Assembly (NCBI GenBank): GCA_031270875.1
Contig: JAISXC010000093.1
Span: 1-6,895 of the forward strand
DNA: 6,895 nt
Direction of reading: 5' to 3'
DNA from: Desulfovibrio sp.
Lineage (GTDB): Bacteria > Desulfobacterota > Desulfovibrionia > Desulfovibrionales > Desulfovibrionaceae
The notes beneath the pieces were generated by a model, which was not told the origin of the DNA, ran no database searches, and worked only from the letters and a program-made list of their open reading frames with translations. Numbering within the stretch: position 1 is the first letter of the stretch; the number at the start of each line of letters is the position of its first letter. Position numbers and translations under genes: made by a program. Positions 1 to 6,895 of the stretch are shown here, piece by piece.

Positions 1-1931
<1,931 letters not shown>

Positions 1932-1954
1932 GCCTGTCTCCCGCGTCTTTCGCC

Positions 1955-3463
1955 TTAGACCCGCCAGCCCTGCTTGAAGGCGGTGATCGCCTCAACAAGC
2001 GCTTTCTCCACAGCCTCATCTATAACTTTCTTGTCTTTGACGGCCTCAAGCGCGTCCTTGCGCGCTTCGCGCAGGAAAGAAAGCATTTCGCCCTCAAAAC
2101 GGCGTATCTGATCCACAGGCACGTCGTCCATATGCCCGCGAGTGGCGGCGTAAATGGAGGCCACCTGTTCGTGGGCGGGCATGGGCTGGTATTGCGGCTG
2201 TTTGAGCAGTTCCACAAGGCGCGCGCCGCGGTCAAGCCTGGCCCTGGTGGCCTTGTCCAGATCAGAGCCGAACTGGGCAAAGGCGGCCAATTCGCGATAC
2301 TGGGCGAGATCCAGACGCATGGTGCCCGCAACCTGTTTCATGGCCTTGATCTGGGCGGCGCCGCCCACGCGGGAAACAGAGAGGCCCACGTTGATGGCCG
2401 GGCGTACGCCTGCGTTGAAGAGGTTCGGTTCCAGATACACCTGACCATCGGTGATGGAAATTACGTTGGTCGGAATATAGGCGGAAACATCCCCGGCCTG
2501 GGTTTCAATGATGGGCAGCGCCGTCAGCGATCCGCCGCCGAGACTGTCATTGAGCTTCGCCGCGCGCTCCAGCAGACGCGAATGCAGGTAAAATCCGTCG
2601 CCGGGGAAGGCTTCGCGTCCGGGCGGCCGGCGAAGCAACAGGGACATCTGCCGGTAGGCCACGGCCTGCTTGGAGAGATCATCGTAAATGATCAGGGCGT
2701 GCTTGCCGTTGTCCCGGTAGTGCTCGGCCATGGTGCAGCCGGTATAGGCGGCGATATACTGCAGAGGAGCCGGCTCGGAGGCCGTGGCTGAAATGATGGT
2801 GGTGTATTCCAGCGCGCCGTAGCGCCGCAGCGTATCGGCCACCAGCGCCACGGAAGCCTTTTTCTGACCGATGGCCACATAAAAACAGTGAATGTCGGTT
2901 TCCTTCTGCGCCAGAATGGCGTCAATGCAGACGGCGGTCTTGCCGGTCTGACGGTCGCCGATGATAAGCTCGCGCTGCCCGCGCCCGATGGGCGTCATGG
3001 CGTCAATGGCCTTCAGCCCCGTGGGCATGGGTTCATGCACGCTTTTGCGCGCGATAATGCCGGGAGCCTTGATTTCCACAGAGCGCACCTCGGTGGAGTC
3101 AACCGGCCCAAGACCGTCGATGGGCTCTCCCAGCGGGTTCAGCACGCGCCCCATGACCTTGTCGCCCACGGGAACCGAGAATATCTTGCCGGTGCGCTTG
3201 ACCGTATCCCCTTCCTTGATTCCCACGTCCGAGCCGAGCAGGGCAACGCCGACGTTGTCTTCTTCCAGGTTCAACACCATACCCATGACATTTCCGGGAA
3301 ACTCCAGCAATTCCATGGACATGGCGTTTTGAACGCCGTAGACGCGCGCGATGCCGTCACCGACATAGAGCACCGTGCCGGTTTCGCTCATCTCCACGCG
3401 CTGCTCGTAGTTCCGGATTTGATCCTCAATGATTTTGCCAATCTCTTCCGCTTTGATCCGCAT
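1955..3463 (-). CDS. atpA: F1 ATP synthase subunit alpha
   Basis: Non-catalytic nucleotide-binding subunit of the F1 hexamer, which supplies the arginine finger to the beta active site. The 502-residue length matches bacterial alphas (500-513). It has the N-terminal [16 protein letters not shown] helix that contacts delta, a beta-barrel domain, the P-loop GDRQTGKT (residues 169-176), the [20 protein letters not shown] segment, and [10 protein letters not shown] with the arginine finger at about R365. The C-terminus is helical. One oddity is residue 290: the family's near-invariant GDVFYLHS reads GDGFYLHS here (codon GGA at 2594-2596). The ATG start lies 3 bp after the atpH stop, with a GAGGGG ribosome binding site inside the end of atpH, so coupled translation is likely. 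The identification is essentially certain. Confidence 0.99.
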   Translation of the reverse strand: MRIKAEEIGKIIEDQIRNYEQRVEMSETGTVLYVGDGIARVYGVQNAMSMELLEFPGNVMGMVLNLEEDNVGVALLGSDVGIKEGDTVKRTGKIFSVPVGDKVMGRVLNPLGEPIDGLGPVDSTEVRSVEIKAPGIIARKSVHEPMPTGLKAIDAMTPIGRGQRELIIGDRQTGKTAVCIDAILAQKETDIHCFYVAIGQKKASVALVADTLRRYGALEYTTIISATASEPAPLQYIAAYTGCTMAEHYRDNGKHALIIYDDLSKQAVAYRQMSLLLRRPPGREAFPGDGFYLHSRLLERAAKLNDSLGGGSLTALPIIETQAGDVSAYIPTNVISITDGQVYLEPNLFNAGVRPAINVGLSVSRVGGAAQIKAMKQVAGTMRLDLAQYRELAAFAQFGSDLDKATRARLDRGARLVELLKQPQYQPMPAHEQVASIYAATRGHMDDVPVDQIRRFEGEMLSFLREARKDALEAVKDKKVIDEAVEKALVEAITAFKQGWRV

Positions 3464-3466
3464 GTG

Positions 3467-4018
3467 CTATTCACCCCTCTTGAAAGTATCCCGCAGGATC
3501 CCCAACTGCGCGCGCAGACTTGCGTCCAGCACCCGGTCGCCCATACTGAGCACCACCCCGCCAAGAATGTCCTTGTCCACCGCAAATGTCAGCTCAATGG
3601 CCTTCCCGCCCTTTTTTTCCAGACCGGCCTTGACGGCGGCCTGTTTTTCCGCGGAAAGCGGAACAGCCGTGGTGAGCCTGCCGCGTACCACGCCCTTGGC
3701 CGCGTCCAGAAGTCTGCCGTAGCAGACCGCGATTTCCCTCAAAAAGGGCAGACGGTCCTTGTCGGCAAGCAGAAAGCAGAAATTGCGCATAACGGCGTCC
3801 GCTTTCACCACGGCGAGCAGTTTGCCCACGACGGCCTTTTTTTCCTCAACGCTGACCACCGGGCTTTTCAAGGTCATGGCAAGCTCCGGCGCCCCGTCAA
3901 TCATTTCCCCCAGCGCGGCAAGGCAGGCTCCGCGCCGCGTGAGGGCTTGTTCCCCTTCCTTTCGGCCCAACGCAAAGATGGCGTTGGCATACCTGCGGGC
4001 AACCACAGCGCCTGTCAC
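3467..4018 (-). CDS. atpH: F1Fo ATP synthase subunit delta (OSCP-type)
   Basis: The delta subunit sits on top of F1 and joins the alpha N-termini to the bb' peripheral stalk. Its 183 residues match the usual length of about 175-185. The family signature VARRYANAIFALG is at the N-terminus (residues 6-18). The C-terminal domain carries GGVVLSMGDRVLDASLRAQL, the conserved delta C-terminal pattern. The start is GTG, not ATG: the sequence GTGA makes the first codon overlap the atpF TGA stop (4-bp overlap), with AAGGTGG upstream as ribosome binding site. That arrangement implies translational coupling to atpF. Delta subunits diverge strongly, so the name rests on both the end motifs and the position between b and alpha. 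Confidence 0.96.
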   Translation of the reverse strand: MTGAVVARRYANAIFALGRKEGEQALTRRGACLAALGEMIDGAPELAMTLKSPVVSVEEKKAVVGKLLAVVKADAVMRNFCFLLADKDRLPFLREIAVCYGRLLDAAKGVVRGRLTTAVPLSAEKQAAVKAGLEKKGGKAIELTFAVDKDILGGVVLSMGDRVLDASLRAQLGILRDTFKRGE

Positions 4019-4614
4019 TGGAGCACCACCTTGTTGAGAGAGTTGTCAATAAGCTTCTCGTGCGCGGCATTGTCCAGCTTGGCGTTCAAAAGCTTCTCCG
4101 CGGCGGCCACAATTTCATCGGCGATAATGCCGCGGACTTCCGCGAGAACCGCGCGGCCTTCACTCTCCGCCGTGGATTTTGCCTGCGCGATGATTTGCGC
4201 CGCCTGCCGCTCGGCATCGGCAATAATGCCCTCTTTCAGGGCTTGAGCCTGCTGGCGGCTCTCCTCCAGGATCGCCTCGCGCTCCTGATTCAGACCTGCA
4301 ATGCGTTTTTCCACAATCTCCAGATTTTCCGAAGCCCTGCGGCGGCGCTCCTCCAGATTGTCCAGCGTCTCTCTGATGCCCTGCCTGCGGCCTCGAAAAT
4401 ACTTCACGGCGAGACCTCCGATAAAATACCAGAGGATGCCGACAAAAATAAAGAAATTAAGCACGCGCCAGCCGAAGTCGCCCCAGCGGAGTTCGCCGTG
4501 GCCGTCACTCGCCAGCGCGTCAGCCGCGCCAAGAAGGCCGAGAACCCCAACCGCGGCGGCAGCCGCGATCGGCAGCAGGATTCGCGCTGATTCTTTCTTG
4601 CTGTGCTTTCCCAT
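4015..4614 (-). CDS. atpF: FoF1 ATP synthase subunit b with signal-like N-terminal extension
   Basis: Peripheral-stalk subunit b, which anchors the stator in the membrane and reaches up to delta. From the ATG at 4614 it has 199 residues, longer than the roughly 156-170 of simple b subunits. Residues 1-35 look like a cleavable signal peptide: a basic start (MGKHSKKESAR), a hydrophobic Ala/Leu core at about 12-31, and an ALA-S junction at 33-36. A second hydrophobic segment at about 50-66 (WRVLNFFIFVGILWYFIGG) is the true membrane anchor. A long charged, Ala/Glu/Arg-rich coiled coil follows. Longer in-frame starts exist (TTG at 4659 overlapping the atpF' stop, and TTG at 4620). I prefer the ATG because it gives a classical signal-peptide N-terminus. 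The extension resembles what I recall of deltaproteobacterial b subunits. The gene is certain; its start is less so. Confidence 0.93.
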   Translation of the reverse strand: MGKHSKKESARILLPIAAAAAVGVLGLLGAADALASDGHGELRWGDFGWRVLNFFIFVGILWYFIGGLAVKYFRGRRQGIRETLDNLEERRRRASENLEIVEKRIAGLNQEREAILEESRQQAQALKEGIIADAERQAAQIIAQAKSTAESEGRAVLAEVRGIIADEIVAAAEKLLNAKLDNAAHEKLIDNSLNKVVLQ

Positions 4615-4626
4615 GAACAATACCCA

Positions 4627-4633
4627 CCCCCTT
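4627..4633 (-). promoter_or_regulatory. G-rich ribosome binding site deciding the atpF start
   Basis: On the minus strand AAGGGGG lies 12 nt before the ATG at 4614, slightly long spacing, and 6 nt before an in-frame TTG at 4620. Nothing comparable precedes the more distal TTG at 4659. This favours a start at 4614 or 4620 over the longest reading frame. The two choices differ by only two residues. Confidence 0.5.
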
Positions 4634-4655
4634 ACAACGCAACAGGTAAAACATC

Positions 4656-5075
4656 TCAACCCGCGAGCAGACGTTCCGCCAGGCTTGCGGAAACAGCCGC
4701 CGCGCGGGCCCGCAATTCCTTCAGCGCGGACTCCGCTTCCGCCTGAACCGCGCGGCGCGCTTCGGCTATAATATCCAGGGCGCTTTCCTGGGCTTTTCCC
4801 ACGATATTTTGCTGTTCCGCCATGCCGGCGGCATGGCCGTCCTTGCGGGCAAGAGCCGCGGCCTGGCGCGCCTTCGCCAGATCTTCTTCATAGGAAGCCA
4901 GACGGAGCGACGCTTCGGCCTCAAAATTGTCCGCCTCGCCTGATATTTTCCCGACGATGCCTTTGCGTTTTTTTATGATGTCCCGGACAGGACGGACAAG
5001 AAGAAGATTGAGAACAAAAACGGCGATGAAAAAATTCACCAGTTGAATGAGAAGGGTGATATTGAGATCAAGCAT
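4656..5075 (-). CDS. atpF': FoF1 ATP synthase subunit b' (second b-type stator subunit)
   Basis: Second peripheral-stalk subunit, expected to pair with the product of the next gene as a bb' heterodimer. It has 139 residues with one N-terminal membrane segment at about 5-27 (NITLLIQLVNFFIAVFVLNL region). The conserved LVRPVRDIIKKRKG follows; its Pro-Val-Arg junction and basic stretch mark the membrane exit in b-type subunits. An Ala/Glu/Lys/Arg-rich coiled coil then runs to the C-terminus. Unlike its neighbour it has no signal-like extension. The ATG at 5075 is preceded by GAGGGAGA. It is the first gene of the atp unit, with a promoter in the 107-bp gap upstream. Paired b and b' genes are known from cyanobacteria, phototrophs and deltaproteobacteria. 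It could be named atpX or a second atpF in other annotations. Confidence 0.93.
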   Translation of the reverse strand: MLDLNITLLIQLVNFFIAVFVLNLLLVRPVRDIIKKRKGIVGKISGEADNFEAEASLRLASYEEDLAKARQAAALARKDGHAAGMAEQQNIVGKAQESALDIIAEARRAVQAEAESALKELRARAAAVSASLAERLLAG

Positions 5076-5135
5076 CCGTGTTCTCCCTCAGCAGGTTTTG
5101 GACAGGATGTCGCATTGATGATAAAGCGAGGAATG

Positions 5136-5163
5136 TTTACACCAATTCAAAGAGTTTTGTCAA
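5136..5163 (-). promoter_or_regulatory. Predicted sigma70-type promoter of the atp operon
   Basis: In the gap upstream of atpF' the minus strand has a perfect -35 hexamer TTGACA (5158-5163). After a 16-bp spacer comes TGTAAA (5136-5141), a 4/6 match to the -10 consensus. Transcription would start near 5128-5130, giving a leader of about 53 nt with the GAGGGAGA ribosome binding site near its end. It is the best promoter match I found in the gap, and its position and orientation suit the atp operon. The weaker -10 leaves room for an activator or repressor. Confidence 0.6.
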
Positions 5164-5178
5164 AGGGTATCTGAATTT

Positions 5179-5198
5179 TTTTTCACAAATGTGAAAAA
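5179..5198. repeat. Perfect 9-bp-arm palindrome upstream of the atp promoter
   Basis: Arms TTTTTCACA (5179-5187) and TGTGAAAAA (5190-5198) are exact inverted copies separated by AA. The palindrome spans the stop codon of the shikimate kinase gene. Its centre is about 60 bp upstream of the predicted atp transcription start. It contains one exact TTCACAA/TTGTGAA element, like half of a Rex operator, but the two halves do not have the Rex or CRP arrangement. There is no following T-run to make a convincing intrinsic terminator for the upstream gene, so I favour a protein-binding site or a weak processing hairpin. Confidence 0.55.
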
Positions 5199-5752
5199 TT
5201 ATTTCCCGGAATCGGGCAATTCTTTAAAATCACGGAAATTTCCCGGAAAATTTCTGCCGGATGACAGGCGGCGTCAAGAATATGGTGTGCCGTTTCCCTG
5301 TACAGGGAATCCCGCTCGGCCAAAACCAGCGGCACTTCGTCCTTTGCCGGAACGCAGGTCAACGGGGGGCGCAGGGAGCCTTGCGGGTCCGCCGCAAGGC
5401 GGGCGGCGAGCAATCGCGCCGGGGCCGAGAGAAAAAAAACCCTGCCCATAAAGCGCATATAGGCCCGGTTTTCCGCCTTGAGCACGACCCCTCCGCCCGT
5501 GGCTATCACTCCCCCGCAAACGGCGAGGCGTTCCGCCACCTCGCGCAGCACAGCGCTTTCAAGTTCCCTGAAGCTCTCCCAACCGCGTTCCGCCACTATC
5601 CGCGCCACGCTCATGCCCTGGTCGCGCTGCAGGCAGACATCCGTATCTTCAAAGGGCAGCGCCAACTGACGCGCAAGATGTCCTCCTGTGGTTGTTTTGC
5701 CGCACGCGCGCGGTCCCACAAAAAAAATCAGTTCCGCCCCGGCCGCCGGCAT
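5183..5752 (-). CDS. aroL: Shikimate kinase (AroL-type)
   Basis: Phosphorylates the 3-hydroxyl of shikimate with ATP, the fifth step of the chorismate (aromatic amino acid) pathway in the cytosol. The 189-residue protein has a P-loop GPRACGKT (residues 13-20), the shikimate-binding DTD (36-38), the FRELE motif with R62, and ATGGG (84-88). The lid region carries LRPPLT and is followed by ERDSLYRE. The wording LIFFVGPRACGKTT, the MSVARIVAERGW segment and ERDSLYRE resemble E. coli AroL more than AroK, so I use aroL; aroK would be an acceptable name. The P-loop has Ala (A16) where AroL usually has Gly. The ATG at 5752 follows AGGGAAG. It lies 6 bp after the flavoprotein gene, probably in one unit with it. 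The last dozen or so codons are AT-rich and palindromic, and may double as regulatory DNA for atp. Confidence 0.95.
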   Translation of the reverse strand: MPAAGAELIFFVGPRACGKTTTGGHLARQLALPFEDTDVCLQRDQGMSVARIVAERGWESFRELESAVLREVAERLAVCGGVIATGGGVVLKAENRAYMRFMGRVFFLSAPARLLAARLAADPQGSLRPPLTCVPAKDEVPLVLAERDSLYRETAHHILDAACHPAEIFREISVILKNCPIPGNNFSHL

Positions 5753-5758
5753 GCTTCC

Positions 5759-6235
5759 CTACCCTGTTTTGTGCGCCGCGTTGGGGCCTTCGCCCCGCCG
5801 GGAGTGCTTGCCTGTGAGAGTCTTGATCTCTATGCGCACAATGGTGGTCGCGGCCAGTTTTTCCGGTGAAACCGGGAAACGGCACGGGGCTTCAAAACAC
5901 CCGGCGATGACTTTGAGAATGTCGAGCCTGAGGCCCGCGTCATTTATTATTTCGGCCCTGCCCGTACCGTAAACGCTGCGGTAGCGCGTTGTCGTCCCGT
6001 CCTGGGCGATGTCCACGGCCGCGAAAAAACCCAGGCGCGGGTCTGCCCGCAACAGGTCGAGTTTGCGGCCCTCCGCCGCGCAGTGAAACCAGAGGGCGCC
6101 TTTGTGAAAAACATGGTTCACCGCTACGATATAAGGGGCTTCCCCGGAGTTGAAGGCAAGACACATTTGCCGGGCGTCGGCCAGCACGCTGTGCATGAAG
6201 GCCGGATCACGCTTTTCGCGCTCTTTTCTGCGCAT
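5759..6235 (-). CDS. Pyridoxamine 5'-phosphate oxidase-like (NimA-type) FMN-binding split-barrel protein
   Basis: A 158-residue protein of the FMN-binding split-barrel superfamily, close to the NimA (5-nitroimidazole reductase-like) group. Evidence is the N-terminal MRRKEREKRDP and the APYIVAVNHVF strand (33-43). LWFHCAAEGRKLDLLRADP (48-66) carries the family His (H51) and the EGRK flavin/phosphate-binding motif. TTRYRSVYGTGRAEII follows, with VRIEIKTLTGKHS near the C-terminus. It is too short and too different to be a true PdxH. The natural substrate is unknown; the family includes nitroreductases and small flavoproteins of undefined role, so the product name should stay general. The ATG at 6235 has only a weak GAGAAAG ribosome binding site, but it gives the family's typical N-terminus. 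The gene is divergent from pgpA and 6 bp ahead of the shikimate kinase gene. Confidence 0.88.
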   Translation of the reverse strand: MRRKEREKRDPAFMHSVLADARQMCLAFNSGEAPYIVAVNHVFHKGALWFHCAAEGRKLDLLRADPRLGFFAAVDIAQDGTTTRYRSVYGTGRAEIINDAGLRLDILKVIAGCFEAPCRFPVSPEKLAATTIVRIEIKTLTGKHSRRGEGPNAAHKTG

Positions 6236-6301
6236 GGCTTTCTCGCTTGTACGTGTGTTTTTTTCGGGATATGTCAGGCGGCAGACCCCAGAGGAAAAAA
6301 T
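6236..6301. promoter_or_regulatory. Divergent intergenic region between the flavoprotein gene and pgpA
   Basis: This 66-bp gap must hold the start signals for both divergent genes unless transcription enters from outside. For pgpA the best match is TTGTAC (6247-6252), 17 bp, TATGTC (6270-6275), only 3/6 at each element. The pgpA ribosome binding site GAGGAAA is at 6291-6297. On the other strand CTGACA is a fair -35 but has no well-spaced -10. I see no strong palindrome. Confidence 0.3.
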
Positions 6302-6772
6302 ATGTCCATCTCCGACAAAGCCGTTCTGGCCTTCTGCCGGCTTGGCGCGGCCGGCCTTGCCCCGCGGGCGCCGGGCACCTGGGGCAGCGCCGTGGCCTGC
6401 CTGCTGGCCCCCTTCCTCTTTCTGCCGCTGCCCCTGGTCTGGCGCGTTCTTGCGCTGGCGCTGATTTTTGTGGCCGGGGCACTGGCCGCCACGCGGGCGG
6501 AACGTTTGCTTGGCCGCAAGGATCCCGGTGAAGTGGTGATTGATGAACTGCTGGGCGTATGGATTACCCTGCTGCCTTTTGAGGAATCGGGAGCGGGCCT
6601 GCTAGCGGCGGCTTTTGTGCTTTTTCGGTTCTTTGACATCTTCAAGCCCTGGCCTGTGCGCGCTTCGGAAAACTGGCTGCCGGACGGTTTCGGAATAATG
6701 CTGGATGACGCTCTGGCCGCGCTGTGGGCGCTTCTGTGCCTTGGCGGTCTGCGCCTCGCGAACATCGTGTAA
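6302..6772 (+). CDS. pgpA: Phosphatidylglycerophosphatase A
   Basis: Membrane phosphatase that removes the phosphate from phosphatidylglycerophosphate to give phosphatidylglycerol. The 156 residues match the family (about 150-170). Signatures in order are APGTWGSA (23-30), a hydrophobic pair of segments at about 31-63, DPGEVVIDELLGVW (74-87) with the Asp/Glu cluster expected to bind metal, FRFFDIFKPWP (108-118), and GFGIMLDDALA (129-138) leading into a last hydrophobic helix. The frame is open further upstream (to 6083), but that part lies antisense to the flavoprotein gene. The ATG at 6302 is preceded by GAGGAAA and begins MSISDKAVLAF, the normal family start. It is the only plus-strand gene here and converges on infA. 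Confidence 0.95.
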   Translation: MSISDKAVLAFCRLGAAGLAPRAPGTWGSAVACLLAPFLFLPLPLVWRVLALALIFVAGALAATRAERLLGRKDPGEVVIDELLGVWITLLPFEESGAGLLAAAFVLFRFFDIFKPWPVRASENWLPDGFGIMLDDALAALWALLCLGGLRLANIV

Positions 6773-6781
6773 AACGCGACG

Positions 6782-6895
6782 TCACTTCATGCGGTAGGTA
6801 ATGCGCCCGCGCGAAAGATCATAGGGGGAAAGCTCCACCTTGACGCGGTCGCCCGGCAGAATGCGTATGTAAAACTTGCGCATTTTGCCGGAAAT
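6782..6895 (-). CDS. infA: Translation initiation factor IF-1 (partial, 5' end beyond window)
   Basis: The C-terminal 37 residues of IF-1, which binds the ribosomal A site during initiation. The visible end runs [18 protein letters not shown], then [19 protein letters not shown] and a TGA stop. This is the highly conserved second half of the OB-fold, including the [11 protein letters not shown] motif. The full protein is normally about 72 residues, so the start lies to the right of the window. The TGA stop at 6782-6784 is 9 bp from the pgpA stop on the opposite strand, with no terminator hairpin between them. Some genomes carry more than one infA-like gene; which copy this is cannot be told from here. 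Confidence 0.96.
   Translation of the reverse strand: MSGKMRKFYIRILPGDRVKVELSPYDLSRGRITYRMK

Noticed and set aside
2888..4246. A 452-codon open frame on the plus strand, antisense to atpA, atpH and the end of atpF.
   Set aside because: Its protein resembles no family I know and has shadow-like composition rich in His, Arg and Gly. It is fully covered by three certain genes on the other strand, and GC-rich codon use readily leaves such antisense frames open.
4615..4659. Longer atpF start at the TTG overlapping the atpF' stop, adding 15 residues (RCFTCC region).
   Set aside because: The added residues are Cys-rich and atypical, no ribosome binding site precedes that TTG, and the ATG at 4614 gives a normal signal-like N-terminus.
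5179..5204. Intrinsic terminator for the shikimate kinase transcript.
   Set aside because: The stem is mostly A-T pairs with a 2-nt centre, too tight to fold stably as RNA. On the minus strand it is followed by A residues, not a U-run.
5379..5399. Hairpin with perfect 8-bp arms CCTTGCGG and CCGCAAGG and a 5-nt loop.
   Set aside because: It lies in the middle of the shikimate kinase coding sequence with no T-run, so it is not a terminator. One GC-rich hairpin of this size is expected by chance.
6083..6301. Extended N-terminus of pgpA upstream of 6302.
   Set aside because: The stretch is antisense to the flavoprotein gene and does not fit the PgpA family, and a good ribosome binding site stands directly before the ATG at 6302.

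Overview
The window is an ordinary housekeeping region from a GC-rich bacterium. It is dominated by an F-type ATP synthase gene cluster on the minus strand. Several things together point to a sulfate-reducer-like member of the Desulfovibrionaceae or close relatives: a b'-b-delta-alpha-gamma-beta gene order that lacks the a and c subunit genes, two different b-type stator genes, a b subunit with a signal-peptide-like N-terminus, and the character of the proteins. This placement is inferred from gene order and remembered family sequences, not from a search.

Layout, read in the direction of transcription on the minus strand (right to left). The C-terminal end of infA (IF-1) enters at the right edge (6895-6782). 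pgpA, on the plus strand (6302-6772), converges on infA with 9 bp between the stop codons. Divergent from pgpA across 66 bp lies a two-gene unit: a NimA/pyridoxamine-phosphate-oxidase-like FMN split-barrel protein (6235-5759) and an AroL-type shikimate kinase (5752-5183), 6 bp apart. After a 107-bp gap holding a good sigma70-like promoter come atpF' (b'), atpF (b), atpH (delta), atpA (alpha), atpG (gamma) and the first 345 codons of atpD (beta), which runs off the left edge. Spacing in the atp cluster is tight: a 4-bp stop/start overlap at atpF/atpH, 3 bp between atpH and atpA, and the atpD ribosome binding site overlapping the atpG stop. One polycistronic mRNA is therefore expected.

The atp products make the F1 head (alpha, beta, gamma), the delta connector and the bb' peripheral stalk. 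Epsilon (atpC) is expected just left of the window. The membrane subunits a and c must be encoded elsewhere, as is known for Desulfovibrio. The other genes serve chorismate synthesis (shikimate kinase), phosphatidylglycerol synthesis (PgpA) and translation initiation (IF-1).

I see no mobile element, CRISPR array, RNA gene, or sign of a novel system. The points most worth a second look are the palindromes and repeats in and beside the 3' end of the shikimate kinase gene, just upstream of the atp promoter; an unusual glycine in a normally invariant segment of the alpha subunit; and the start and signal-like N-terminus of the b subunit.
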